This document shows positions 40,733 to 51,637 of a stretch of 64,000 bases of DNA, one piece after another. Position 1 is the stretch's first letter, and each line of letters starts with the position of its first letter. Source of the DNA: Pomphorhynchus laevis (Eukaryota; Acanthocephala; Palaeacanthocephala; Echinorhynchida; Pomphorhynchidae); assembly GCA_012934845.2 (NCBI GenBank), contig WNNJ02002109.1, positions 18,190 to 82,189 on the forward strand. The letters run 5' to 3'. Made by a program: the position numbers and the translations under genes. Below the pieces are notes generated by a model that saw only the letters and a program-made list of their open reading frames with translations, ran no database searches and was not told the origin of the DNA.

Positions 40733-41450
40733 GAAGTGGAAAGAGGAATAAGATGAGCATATGAGCGTCACAGAGCTGAGGTAGCTAATGTAAGCAATGA
40801 CGATAAAAACAAAAGGAATAAACTGATATGTATTCCATATCATAAAGCATTTAACAAATTACCAAGAGAAACATCCAACACGATAACAGATGTGATAATG
40901 AGCTTAGGGAAAGAACATAAGGACGTGAAAGTATATTTTAGAATAACACAGAAACTAAACAAGTTGTTAGCATCGTAAAGATTAAAACGAAACAACAAGG
41001 ATAAAAAGCCCGAATGTAGGCGCTGTGAGAGAAACAGAGCAAAGTGTTGTAACAACGTCATTGATTCAAGCAGAATAAAAAGTACATCCATAGGATTGAA
41101 GTACAAAATTAAACGTGATGCGACATGCCAATTTATAGGGGATATATGTAAGAACATGTTGATTGTGCAGAATACAGTATGTAGACTAGACAGGATGTAG
41201 CATGAACGTTATACTGAATAATCGTAGTAGCGATATAAACAGAGGATACATAGAAAGAGACGCGATCGTGAACCACTGTGTTTCTGCTCATAATAGAAAA
41301 ATTATTTGAATACGTAATCGTAGAGAACAATGCTAACGACACGGCTTTACGACGACGTCATGAGCAAATATAGATTGGTCAGCTATGTACGGATGAGCCA
41401 AGTGGGCTGAATACAGAACACGTCTATAATTAGAGGGACATAACATAAAA
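40733..41450 (+). pseudogene. PLE linker and GIY-YIG relic
   Basis: RNKLICIPYHKAFNKLPRE (about 40807) is the post-RT linker. KPECRRCERNRAKCCNNVI (about 41009) is the zinc linker, and SIGLKYKIKRDATCQFI follows. The endonuclease is decayed (DIC at 41141, then scattered codons); YDDVMSKYRLVSYV near 41350 may be the REQFWIxxL region. A second PLE-type 3' end with a hammerhead-like hairpin follows at 41510. Confidence 0.65.
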
Positions 41451-41504
41451 ATTTATTTTATTTATTTATTCTTGTTAATGATCGACAATTGAACTGTGTT
41501 TTTT

Positions 41505-41560
41505 GTATTGTAGATGATAAAGGCCTAGAGGCCGAAACGTCAAAATAAATCATTGTTGTT
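41505..41560 (+). ncRNA. hammerhead-like 3'-end motif of PLE
   Basis: GATGATAAAGGCCTAGAGGCCGAAACGTC: stem II GGCC/GGCC with loop TAGA, then GAAACGTC, as in small PLE hammerheads, but the 5' core lacks a clean CTGATGA. Followed by AATAAA. Probably a decayed copy. Confidence 0.45.
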
Positions 41561-41582
41561 TGTCCGGTGAAAAACAATTCTT

Positions 41583-42640
41583 AAGCTTTATCTATACGAA
41601 CGACAGAAAATATCCACATCAAATTATAAACCACACACATTGTGATAATATACAGATGATATATTAGTAATCTGGACTGAGGAAGAACAAAATCTTCAAA
41701 TATTCATAATATAAATGATGGACTAATAACATTCACGATGGATAGAAAAATGAGCTCTATATATCAATACGAACGCTAGAAAATATCCACATCAAATTAT
41801 AAACCACATACAGGTGGAGAGATATAGATGAAATATTTGTAATCTGAACAGAGAGAGAACAAAATCTTCAAAAATTCATAACATAAATGATGGACCAATG
41901 ACATTACGAATGGATAGTCAAACACCTTTCAGATTTCTTGATGTTGCTATAGACCGTAAGCACACAAGTGGTACAATACAATTTGAAAATATTCCATATC
42001 GGATAGAACAATCGTGCTCAATGTATCTGCATGCTGAAAGCGCACATCACCAGACCACAAAAAGAGCGTAGATTCAGAATGAATTAAGACGTATAAAAAT
42101 ATCAAGCACATCCGAAATACGGTATAATGCTATAAATGAATTGATGCAATATTTGTTAAAGCGAGGTTACAGACGACGAGCAATATATAGTGAAATTAGA
42201 AAAACATATGCGTTGAAGCGTACAGATCTTCTGCGTAAAAACAACAAAATCGCAGACAAGATAACATGTTGTATTACCCATATCACGTTGCATTGCGATA
42301 ACTGAAACAGGACAGGTTTCGTAATTATATTTATACTAAAACAGATATAATTCCACCTGTTTAAAGTATAAGTTAAATTCTATTTAAGTATAATCCTGTT
42401 TGAAGACAATTCCAGTCACAAATTGTGTCAGTGAGAAATTTGAATGCACTACATGTAAAAGACCCAGGTCTTATCCTGCTCAGTGATACAAACAACCAAT
42501 TATTTCAAAAGTAAATCAACCAATAAGAAAAAATATGAATTGTGCATCTAAAAATGTAACATATTTAGCAAATTGCATAGCATGCAAAAAAAACGTTGGT
42601 GAAACGTCGACCTTTTTATATACGCAAAATTTTTGAAAAT
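41583..42640 (+). pseudogene. PLE post-RT to GIY-YIG relic with internal duplication
   Basis: A 180-bp segment is tandemly duplicated (41583-41760 and 41765-41930), containing GAAAATATCCACATCAAATTATAAACCACA. Then FLDVAIDRKHTSGTIQFENIPYRIEQ and TSEIRYNAINELMQYLLKRGY (41936-42180), a PLE post-RT thumb, and NCASKNVTYLANCIACKKN-VGETSTFLYT (about 42540-42625), the start of a GIY-YIG domain, truncated. Confidence 0.7.
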
Positions 42641-42779
42641 TTACATTTTCTTTTTTCTTTTATAAATAAAATCTTGATGGAACGAACAATAGTATTTTTA
42701 TTTAATACAACAAAACGTTAATGTCTGATATTTCAACGCTTTTTGTTCTTATTTTTGTTCTTATTCAGGAAACTACAAA

Positions 42780-44440
42780 ACAAGGTTTACACGGCTAAGA
42801 ACTCAAAACCTGGATTTCTATATGTGTTACTTAAGATTCATAAGAGTTATCATTGTGCACGTCCTATTGTTGCATCCTACTCTACTTATTCTTAAAAGAT
42901 CTCCAAATATATATATATACTTTATTAAAACAAAATGTTACTAACAATGATTTTTCTTTTATTAGAGATTGTCCACTATTTTCAAATTTAATTAAAAACA
43001 GGCATTCCAATGATATTAAAATATTTTCTGCTGATGTTAAGTCTCATTTTACAAATATTCAATTGTCAACCACAATTAATTTTGTCGGTAACATTTTGGT
43101 AAATAACAATCTATTAAGTTGGTTTCTTAATAAAGATGACTGGACTAATTTGTTGGTTCTCTGCACTCAGAAATGTAATTTTTTATTTGGATCTCAGATG
43201 TGGGACCAGGTTGATGGTTTAGCCATGGGAAATCCACTAGCACCTGTACTAGCGGAAATTTATATGAGGTACTGGGAGGCAAGATTTGTTAAAGAATTTA
43301 ATTTTGTTATTAATTGGTATCGTTATGTAGACGATGTTTTTATTGTCTGTGAAAACAATGTTAATGACCACTATTTGTTAAGTGAAATTAAATTCAAAAG
43401 AGCCGCATATACAGTGGAATGTTGATTTAGAAATTGAAACTGATTTACCTTCCTTTTTTCCGAAAGGGCTATTAAAAAAGCTTACTATAAAAGTTGTGGT
43501 GTTGTGAAAAGAAAGAAATATTTTGGACCTTCGAAACAAAAAATATATTTCGGAATTCCTTTAATTAATAAAAAATGGAACTCCTTATTTAATAAATTTA
43601 TATATAAACATAAAATATCTAGTACGGATGTAATAATTAATAATAATTCACATACCAGCATGGCAGGTATTCAATTGGTCTCCATGTTGTTGCTGGCTTC
43701 GAACACGTTAAAAATTGATAATCCATTACGATTGATACCAATGTTAGGTTGTAAGGAATCTATGAATTCCATAGATCGTATGTTAACGTACTGACAGTTG
43801 TACTTCACTGGGTACGAGGATCAGAATGAGATTGAAAAAGCAAAGAAGCGTGCCGTTATAACAACCTTCAAGTGGGCTAAGCTAGTAGACCAAAGCTACT
43901 ACTATAAAAGCTTACTATAAAATTTGTGATGTTGTGAAAAGAAAGAAATATGTTGGACCTTTGAAACAAAAAATATATCTAGGAATTCCTTTTATTAATA
44001 AAAAATGGAACTCCTTATTTAATAAATTTATATACAAAAATAAAATATCTAGTAATACTACGGATGTAATAATTTAAAATAGAAAAATTGCCTAAATTGC
44101 ATAACATTTTTAAATTCAAACCAAAATTTTATGAAATGTCCGTTTTCTATAAGATACCCTGTTATAACTGTTTCTCTTCTTATATTGGTCAAACTGGACA
44201 AGGATTGGAAAAGCGTATGTCACAACATAAATATAATATTAAACGGGGTAATATGGTGGGTGCTATATCACAACATGTATTGAATTTAGGTCATAATATG
44301 AACTTCGATGACGCTTCAATTTTATCATATAAAAGTGATTATCTTTCTCTGATAATACAGGAGGCATATTTTATTAATAAGAATAACATTTTACCTAATA
44401 ATGAATCTGATTTTAACTTGATAAAAGTTGTTGATTAAAG
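42780..44440 (+). mobile_element. Penelope-like element with RT and GIY-YIG
   Basis: PGFLYVLLKIHKSYHCARPIVAS (about 42808) is the template-binding motif. The frame 42853-43425 has SADVKSHFTNIQL (motif A), DGLAMGNPLAPVLAEIYM (motif B) and RYVDDVFIVCENN (catalytic YVDD intact). 44088-44438 encodes KIPCYNCFSSYIGQTGQGLEKRMSQHKYNIKRG and HNMNFDDASIL, a well-preserved GIY-YIG domain up to its stop at 44436. The linker contains a duplicated 155-bp block (43483-43640 and 43907-44075) separated by foreign-looking sequence. The best preserved PLE in the window. Confidence 0.85.
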
Positions 44441-44529
44441 TTACTTACAATCTAAAGTGAATACAATTACAACATCTTACAATCTAAAATACATACAAAA
44501 TCTACAATCAACCGGCGGCTTGCTCACAC

Positions 44530-47500
44530 TTGCCGAATCTACGACTCTTGGCAATTACTAACTTACTTACAATGTTACCAAACACAATGGCGTACGACGG
44601 GCAAGATCAAAATGATATTATTAGAGGTAAGCGACCCTGTCGCATCTGCCAGAGGGACATCGTTTTGACAACTAATGGATGCTTCCGCTTTCATAAGTTC
44701 AGAGGTTCAAGGTGTGCAGGTTCGGGCGAGGGATTCGGCTGTTTCGACAATGCGTCCAAGGTCCAACCAAATGAAGCCACCACAGAAGTCATAACTCCAA
44801 CATTAGCAATTCCAAGCGCTCGAGTCGACGCTTCGAACCGTCTATCATGTCTTCAATCATGTTGGCGCAGAGAATCAACAACAGTCATACGCATTCCGTA
44901 CAAAGCACGTGTTCTAGCAGCCACCTATTTCTGTGACAATATCAAACATGCACTGCAGATCGGAGATGTCAGTTCATGGACAAAGTTGCTGCTCTTCGCA
45001 AAATCATGCTTCAGTGGCCCAATGCCCACAACATGCAAAGGTCGATATAAGCTCGAGAAGCACATTTGCGAATCAATAAGAGCCTACGCGACAACCGCTT
45101 CAACAGATGTGCTATCCATGATACAAACGCCACTCAAATATGCAAACCGTCAACTAAACGGCAATTCAGAAATTGCTTGTATCAACCTGACCAAGCATGG
45201 GAATTACGGTAAAGCACTCCAGCGTTTGGTTTCAGGAGGAATAAACAGCCCATCTACACAAGCACGGACAGCACTGCAAATACTACATCCCCTGACATAC
45301 AGCATCTGGCGGGATCAGCCACTATCCTCACCTAATCTTATAGAACGACTTTCAAACAATCCGATTTCGTCTATATCTGTAGGCCGCGAGACCGTCATTG
45401 CCGCGGTCAACTCTTTTCCTTCAGCGTCGGGACCAGGTTGCCTGGGGCTAAGACCGGAGCATCTCCAGGACATGTTACGAGCAAATAGCGGCGGTTCGCT
45501 AGCAGAGAATCTGACGCACCTTGTCAACCACCTTCTGGCGGGACTAGCACCCTCTGAAGTGGCGCCTTACATTGCCGGCGCTAACTTGATCGCACTTCCC
45601 AAAAAGAACGGGGGTATAAGACCAATTGCCGTTGGCGAAACTCTACGCCGTCTCTGCTCGAAATGCATATGTCTCCAACTCCGCAAACGTTTCGCTGGTC
45701 TCCTACAACCAACACAACTAGGGGTAGCAACCCCAAACGCAGTGGAAAAGATCGTTCACAACATCCGACGAATCTACGAACTTCACGCTAACGACAACAA
45801 CTGGGCCTGGGCAAATATCGATCTTTCAAACGCCTTCAACTCATTGTCCAGAGCGCACTTACGAGCGGCGGTCCGAGAGAACGTCCCGGAGCTCTTGCCA
45901 TGGTTTGACTTTTCATACAAGTGCAAGGCACCCCTTCGTTTCGGCCCGCAGGACCCTCTCAATTCATGTGAAGGAGTCCAGCAGGGTGACCCGTTGGGCC
46001 CGTTCCTCTTCGCGTTGGCCATTAAAAAAACGATTGAACACGTTTCTCATATCCCTGGAATAAACCTCAACATGTGGTACCTGGACGATGGCATAGTCGG
46101 CGGGACGCCTTCGGCAATTGCATCCGCACTCGGCTGGCTAGACACGAGTTTCAAGGAGATTAAATTGCAGCTAAACTGGCGAAAGACAGAGGTCATCGGC
46201 ACGCCTGAAGCCATAAGCTCTTGCTTGGCCCTACTATCCGAGGTGGTTTCGGAGAACACCTCTGGAAACATGCACTTGTTAGGCATACCCATCGGTGACG
46301 AGTCCTTCATAGAAACCCACCTGACAAACGAGATTCTGCCACCGCTAATCCAGACAATCGATGCAGTAGCCAAGCTGCCAGACCTCCAAGTCGGATACCT
46401 CCTACTCAAACACTGCGCTTCCTCGTCCAGGATAAACCACCTTCTCCGTTCAGTTGATCCAAGGATTACAAAAACGTTTTGTCAGTCATTCGACAGACAA
46501 ATCGCCAGCGCCTTTCAGAAAATATGCGCGTGTCAACTACACGAAACAGCGAAATCACAGATGACACTCCCAATCCGTCTGGGTGGATTTGGCCTAAGAT
46601 GCAATGCGGCGCATGTCCAGAGCGCATTTATACATAGCGTGATGCAGGTCGGAGAAGAATACAGTCTGGATCCTACACTTTTTCCTGGCTATTCAGAGGC
46701 ATTAGCCACCCTTAGAACCACAGTGGGATCTCACTTCATACCGTCTACGGAGGGCGGTCAATCATCAACCTCACGCCTGATTGAAAATCTCGCCTCGACA
46801 CAGCTTATACAATCATCTAGCGAAATGGATCGTGCCCGACTACATGCAGTGTCGTGTCCAAAAGCTGGGGCTTGGCTTAGTGCTGTACCAAATGCGGCAT
46901 CTGGAACGGAATTAACACCCCCACAGTTCTGTATTCTAGTCCGCATGTGGCTTGGGATTCCTTTACACGAAAAGGATTATAGGTGCGGCCGCTGCATGCG
47001 CATAGCTGATAAGGAAGGCATACACTCGCTAACATGCCAATACGGGGGTTACCAAGGACTGCGGCATAATGCTATTCGTGACGTGGTATTCGCAGCCGCA
47101 CAATCAGCCCGGATGGATGTAGCTCTGGAAGTGCGAGGTATTATCCCGGACCTACGTGAACGGCCGGCAGACATCCTATTTTATGGGGATCCTCCCCATG
47201 CAATCGACTTTGCAGTCACTCACCCCCAACAGACGGCATACCGTCGCTCAGCTGCTAACGCACAGCTCGCCGCCGCTACATCGTACGCGGCTAATGTTAA
47301 AGACCGGAAGTACAAGAGCAGGGTCGAAGCAGCGGGGTATATATTCTCAGCCGCTGTAGTGGAGTCGTTTGGGGGATGGAATGAAGAGGGAAACAGGGTC
47401 ATTAAACGGGTTGCAAATAACATGAGCCGGACAAGCGGAGTCAGATACGCCGTGACGATCTCGCATTTATACCAGCGCATCTCTATTGCAATAATGAGAG

Positions 47501-47862
47501 GCAACGCCAAAGCAATGCTAGCGTCACTTGATCAGATCCCAATATCGACATTTGATGGTGGACACCAAGAAACATGTGAATCCGGGAAACGCCTCTTCGA
47601 GCCAGACTCTTGTGCTTCGAGCCGAACTCGTGATGTGATGGGACTACCGGTTTGCAAAGATAACAACAAGAACCATACCCCAATGAATGAGTACGACGAA
47701 ATAATTCCCGTGTCATGCATGACTGAGATAGTGCACAAAATTCCCGATACACTGCCAATAATCCAGGCCAGCCCGAATAAAATAAAGCGAATCACAGCAA
47801 TTTTGCGTAGAAGAAATGGTAAATTCTCACAAAAAAGAAAATTCAGTTTCAAAAATCAATGA
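44530..47862 (+). CDS. intact RLE-type reverse transcriptase (1110 aa)
   Basis: Open throughout. The start at 44587 (ACACAATGG, residue 20) has better Kozak context than 44530. Residues 37-66 form a zinc motif (CRIC...H...CAGSG). RT: motif A NIDLSNAFNS (D431), motif B GVQQGDPLGPFLF (about 481-493), catalytic YLDD (517-520), thumb LLGIPIGD. Then LPIRLGGFGLR and GAWLSAVPNA. The C-terminal knuckle CGRCMRIAD...HSLTC precedes RHNAIRD, and an RLE nuclease with RPAD (D881), DFAV (D893) and KYKSRV. This matches the family of the 988-aa protein but is distant from it. The last about 100 residues (after 47560) have no counterpart there and may be read-through into the adjoining Gag relic. Confidence 0.88.
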   Translation: MPNLRLLAITNLLTMLPNTMAYDGQDQNDIIRGKRPCRICQRDIVLTTNGCFRFHKFRGSRCAGSGEGFGCFDNASKVQPNEATTEVITPTLAIPSARVDASNRLSCLQSCWRRESTTVIRIPYKARVLAATYFCDNIKHALQIGDVSSWTKLLLFAKSCFSGPMPTTCKGRYKLEKHICESIRAYATTASTDVLSMIQTPLKYANRQLNGNSEIACINLTKHGNYGKALQRLVSGGINSPSTQARTALQILHPLTYSIWRDQPLSSPNLIERLSNNPISSISVGRETVIAAVNSFPSASGPGCLGLRPEHLQDMLRANSGGSLAENLTHLVNHLLAGLAPSEVAPYIAGANLIALPKKNGGIRPIAVGETLRRLCSKCICLQLRKRFAGLLQPTQLGVATPNAVEKIVHNIRRIYELHANDNNWAWANIDLSNAFNSLSRAHLRAAVRENVPELLPWFDFSYKCKAPLRFGPQDPLNSCEGVQQGDPLGPFLFALAIKKTIEHVSHIPGINLNMWYLDDGIVGGTPSAIASALGWLDTSFKEIKLQLNWRKTEVIGTPEAISSCLALLSEVVSENTSGNMHLLGIPIGDESFIETHLTNEILPPLIQTIDAVAKLPDLQVGYLLLKHCASSSRINHLLRSVDPRITKTFCQSFDRQIASAFQKICACQLHETAKSQMTLPIRLGGFGLRCNAAHVQSAFIHSVMQVGEEYSLDPTLFPGYSEALATLRTTVGSHFIPSTEGGQSSTSRLIENLASTQLIQSSSEMDRARLHAVSCPKAGAWLSAVPNAASGTELTPPQFCILVRMWLGIPLHEKDYRCGRCMRIADKEGIHSLTCQYGGYQGLRHNAIRDVVFAAAQSARMDVALEVRGIIPDLRERPADILFYGDPPHAIDFAVTHPQQTAYRRSAANAQLAAATSYAANVKDRKYKSRVEAAGYIFSAAVVESFGGWNEEGNRVIKRVANNMSRTSGVRYAVTISHLYQRISIAIMRGNAKAMLASLDQIPISTFDGGHQETCESGKRLFEPDSCASSRTRDVMGLPVCKDNNKNHTPMNEYDEIIPVSCMTEIVHKIPDTLPIIQASPNKIKRITAILRRRNGKFSQKRKFSFKNQ

Positions 47863-47869
47863 TCCTAAG

Positions 47870-48575
47870 GTCAGTAATGTTTTTGTTGATGCAGGGGATG
47901 GGGAGTTACTCCCCCAATACCTAAACTTGCTAATTTGGGCGTAATAAAACTAATTAAGCCCCAAGAGAGGCACTTGATGTATAATATTTTCATGAGAAAA
48001 TTTGCTTCGAATCTAAAAAATAGAGTCATATTTTACTCAGTAAGATATCATGAAACAGACATCAAAATCTCTTTTGATACACAACATATCCTTAACGATT
48101 ACGCAAGATTTTTTGATTCTAATTTAAAAGAATTCGGTTTGTTTAAACGAAATCCTATACTGGCTTCACTGAAAATTACTAACCTACCGGCACATTTGTA
48201 CGAATCTGACATTGTATCGTGAAAAGTATTTATAAAATATCTAATTTTCGCCCTTTGATAGGGAAAAACGGTTTCCCTATTTCCGTTGAATTATGATCAG
48301 CGCCGCTGAGGTATGCGGAAACGCTGTCCCACTCTGCATGCAACCCATTTAATGGGATTTAATTTAAACTTCAAAATTGTAAGCAGGGAGGAGTTTACTT
48401 ATACCCACTGTAGCCGGTGCCATAAAAGGGGGCACTGGGTTTCTAGCTGCACCCTACCGGCAACATGTGGGCGTGTAGTTCTTCCTCTCGCCTGGCTGTT
48501 GCGAATGGCAGCAAATGTACGCCCCCCATCCTGCTCCAACTGTGGGGGGAAGCCATCCAGCCTGGAGTAGGAGAA
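47870..48575 (+). pseudogene. non-LTR Gag (ORF1) relic
   Basis: The frame 47935-48222 (PQERHLMYNIFMRKFASNLKNRVIFYSVR...ILASLKITNLP) and, after frameshifts, 48313-48570 (MGFNLNFKIVSREEFTYTHC, knuckle CSRCHKRGHWVSSC, then CSNCGGKPSS) align with ORF1 of the element at 5546-9500. A GAGTTACTCCCCC block before it also matches 9240-9255. A different family member; interrupted at 48575 by a PLE. Confidence 0.75.
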
Positions 48576-50345
48576 AGAAATGTGAGCAGAAATAGATTAC
48601 ACAGCTAATGACAGGCAAGCACTTAAATGCATTTCATAATTGCACTCTTCCATAAACATTAGCATTTTAACAGCGTTAAATTATTCCCGAATTAAACGTC
48701 AGAAAGAAATGTAAAAACACGGAACAGTAATATTTTTGTGTGCTAACAACTGTAGTGACAAACTGAAAAAGGTATAAAAACCGAAAGCTTTTCAAATAAT
48801 CAAATTCTTATTTTCTCGGTTTTATAAATTACATTATTATATATACATATATACGCCTGAAGGCGTATTGTCGAAACGTTTTTGCCATATTTTTTGATAT
48901 CTATTAAACAAACGTACTCGTTTGTCTGGATCGACATTATAATTATATAGAATCTTAACGAGACGCGCTAAGGGACATATCACATATTAAATCAAAAAGC
49001 CTTTCAGTGCTTCTTTAACATCACTTGATATTTAATTTTCGGTTTTTTCGTGATTTGTATGTTTTTTCATTGTCTACGTGAATTGAGAATTCATTGTTTA
49101 TTGGTGGAAACGGGCTTGATACACAACTGATATTTATTTCAGTTGGGCAAATAAATCTTCTATTCGGATGCTATTAATGACATCCGATTTCTATAACACA
49201 CGTTGCTTAACTAATCTACTTGCCTTTTTAGCTTTGCATCGAGGTGATCGTTCATATACACTTTGATCTCGACAATGCAAGAATATTGTAGATATGGCTA
49301 TACAGCTTTCTTAATATCTTACAAAGATTGATACTTGCATCTTTCAAAACTTTATATCATTCACCCTTGATGTTATTAGTATATGAACGGCATCTGGATA
49401 GATTTACTCGCCCAACTAAAAGAAATAAGAGTCGTATATTAAGCCAATTTCCACCAGGTGACATTTGGTATACTACACTATACAAAAAGACAGTCGAAAA
49501 ACATGTACTTAAATCATAATAGCAAGCATATCAATACCGTTAAAAGATCAGTCGTATTTAATGAGGCCATGCGTATAAGAAGAATATGTAGTATAAATGA
49601 GGATTTTAAATCAAATCATGGGTAGTTAAGGCAACATTTAATTGTTAGAGGCTATTATAGTAATCAAATATAAATACAATTGGTTTTTGCAAATCCAAAA
49701 ACCTCGTATATTTGGCAACACGACATGAGTGTAATAAGCAATACGTCGGTGATGCTTCAAACCAGATGAATATCATAGCAAACACACGTGGATCAGACAT
49801 TAAGGCCAAAGGAATAGGAAGAGACGGTGCTGCTTATCACATAATTGGCCATACGGAACATAGCATGAGTCACTATAATTGAAAATGACATAAGTGATAC
49901 GGCAAGAAGAAAGAAATGTGAGCAGAAATAGATTACACAGCTAATGACAGGCAAGCACTTAAATGCATTTCATAATTGCACTCTTCCATAAACATTAGCA
50001 TTTTAACAGCGTTAAATTCTTCCCGAATCAAACGTCAGAAAGAATTGTAAAAACACTGAACAGTAATATTTTTGTGTGCTAGCAACTAAAGTGACAAACT
50101 GAAAAAAGTATAAAAACCGAAAGCTTTTCAAATAATCAAATTCTTATTTTCTCGGTTTTATAAATTACATTATTATATACATATATACGCCTGAAGGCGT
50201 ATTGTCGAAACGTTTTTGCCAATTTTGTTGATATCTATTAAACAAACGTACTCGTTTGTCTGGATTGACATTATAATTATATAGAATCTGAACGAGACGC
50301 GCTGGGGTACATATTCCATTTTAAATCGAAAAGCCTTTCGCGTCA
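48575..50345 (+). mobile_element. short PLE flanked by pseudo-LTRs
   Basis: 48575-49000 and 49908-50340 are direct repeats, each encoding the last GIY-YIG codons (RRKKCEQK-ITQLMTGKHLNAFHN) followed by a 3' UTR that ends near a CGCCTGAAGGCGTATTGTCGAAACG hairpin. The interior (49006-49905) contains the repeat shared with 5177-5545, the post-RT motif MRIRRICSINEDF (about 49569) and GIY-YIG residues ECNKQYVGDASNQM and GRDGAAYHIIGHTEHS (49728-49871). The RT is absent. Confidence 0.8.
49367..49381 (+). other. empty insertion site matching the non-LTR TSD
   Basis: TTGATGTTATTAGTA, present once and followed by TATGAACGGCATCTGGATAG, corresponds to 5531-5545 joined directly to 9516 onward. It documents the pre-insertion state in a paralogous copy. 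Confidence 0.9.
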
Positions 50346-50491
50346 AAAAATAAATTTAACATTTCTTCAATATTTCGATCCCTAGCCGGGAACATGTTCA
50401 AGAAGAATAATCTGAAACAACAAAATATTACAAAGCAACATGATTATAGTGTATGTAACAGGAAATCATTCTGTATGTTCAAATCTGTATC

Positions 50492-50760
50492 TTATATTTT
50501 TATTGCCACAACCTTTAAAATCAGTCGGTGATTTAGATTAGGTTCTGTACATAAAATCTGAGCTTTATCGAAATCTATTTCATGTTTTGTCTCCAATGCA
50601 TAATCAGCTAATGCAGAATGAGCTGATGTTGTGAGCGTCATTCTGTGCGCAGCTAATCTCGTTCTGAGAGTTCGTCCTGTTTGTCCAACATATATACTGG
50701 GACATTCATTACAACCTATCCTATAGACGACACCTGCCCTATCAAGCAACGATCATTTTG
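50492..50760 (-). pseudogene. PLE GIY-YIG fragment, minus strand
   Basis: Minus-strand frame: GVVYRIGCNECPSIYVGQTGRTLRTRLAAHR, then HSALADYALETKHEIDFDKAQIL. This is a clean GIY-YIG core with both motif halves, His and downstream HxIDF, without the RT portion. Belongs to the RxRLxxH subgroup, like 17276 and 44088. Confidence 0.85.
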
Positions 50761-50849
50761 GCTTTGTTACTAGATGAACAAGCTATTAGTCGCTGTAGTA
50801 CTCGTCCTAATTTGATCCGGTAGTCAAGATAAAGTAGATGATTTCATTT

Positions 50850-51030
50850 ATCTTTAATTATTTGAATTTTCGTATAGAGGTTACAATTAGCTGGCCCTCT
50901 AATGAATTTCTACCGTTCTTAGATTGTGAGGTTTCAGCCAATAATATGACTATTACTAAGGTATATAGAAAGGAAACTGAAACTAGTTTATATATTCGTT
51001 GAGATAGCAATCATTCGGTCCAATCACTGG
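50850..51030 (+). pseudogene. PLE post-catalytic fragment
   Basis: IEVTISWPSNEFLPFLDCEVSANNMTITKVYRKETETSLYI on the plus strand matches the PLE segment after the catalytic motif (FLDV.V.R...T.VYRKPT.T..YL), about 55 codons. Confidence 0.75.
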
Positions 51031-51196
51031 GGTCCAGGATCTAAAACTGGCTACGATTGATTTTTAATCCATATTTGCTGCTAAATAACTGAAGTTCGAT
51101 CATCAGCTCCATCAGACAGAGCGGAAGGAAGACAGCAACAATTTTTGAGCAACGGACACGCACAAGTTCTCATTATACAATTGTTCAGATCAAAGA

Positions 51197-51637
51197 ATGC
51201 AACCAGATCCGGAATTTTTCCAACAAATGATGGATGCGATGCAGCGACTAGAGCGGCAGGTCCATGAGCTGCATGCCAAAGACAAAGCCGCGTCTACCCA
51301 ATATATTGTGATGGCGATCTCCTTTGGCAATGATTTCAGCCTTGCTAAAATAAAGGAGCTGATGCCCAAGTTTGACATGGCCTTGTCAAGCAACAAAGGA
51401 AAACCTAGAGACGTACATGAGCTAACCGCCTATTTGGTAATCCTGAGGAGCATGCCGAATGACACACTCACGAATTTTACCGATCAAGAACAGTTCCAAA
51501 TTTTGTTCAGACGTGTAGTTACCATCTACATGGCGGTTACTCACGGATGGAATACAGTAGCACCACAGTTACCGCGGGTAACAGGAACAGAAGTAAAGTA
51601 TGCCTGGTGTTTACGCCTCCTTATGAGGAAAACATAA
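51197..51637 (+). CDS. Gag-like ORF of unclassified retroelement (146 aa)
   Basis: Open frame: MQPDPEFFQQMMDAMQRLERQ, a predicted coiled helix, then SFGNDFSLAKIKELMPKFD and KPRDVHELTAYLVILRSMPND. The same N-terminus appears at 63812 (MQPDFTQMMEQMMTAIQRWNE) and, inverted, near 62285; the middle recurs at 29218-29400. Upstream (51105-51180) is the GCGGAAGGAAGACAGCAACA leader also found at 57973 and 26936. Position and helical composition suggest Gag. The C-terminal 40 residues overlap the start of the repeat at 51600, so the ORF may be truncated. Confidence 0.55.
   Translation: MQPDPEFFQQMMDAMQRLERQVHELHAKDKAASTQYIVMAISFGNDFSLAKIKELMPKFDMALSSNKGKPRDVHELTAYLVILRSMPNDTLTNFTDQEQFQILFRRVVTIYMAVTHGWNTVAPQLPRVTGTEVKYAWCLRLLMRKT

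Larger units (their letters stand above)
39399..40735 (+). repeat. tandem array III, about 304-bp units with hammerheads
   Basis: Ribozyme cores at 39673, 39977, 40281 and 40662. Periods are 304, 304 and 381 bp, the last lengthened by a palindromic insertion. Units are over 90% alike by eye and begin with CATTCGTCATTCTTTCGCGTCTGGC. Each also carries a TTGCGCTGGCATTTGCCAG-type hairpin and a GAAAATTTTCTAGTACATC hairpin. After the fourth ribozyme the array ends in the linker of another PLE. Confidence 0.95.

Noticed and set aside
33345..40735. CRISPR-like interpretation of the regularly spaced repeats
   Set aside because: Units are about 300 bp and nearly identical throughout, with no short repeats or unique spacers, and the context is eukaryotic retroelements.
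45315..47852. Several minus-strand ORFs of 60-120 aa inside the 1110-aa RT
   Set aside because: Codon-structure shadows; the plus-strand frame carries all RT and nuclease motifs.
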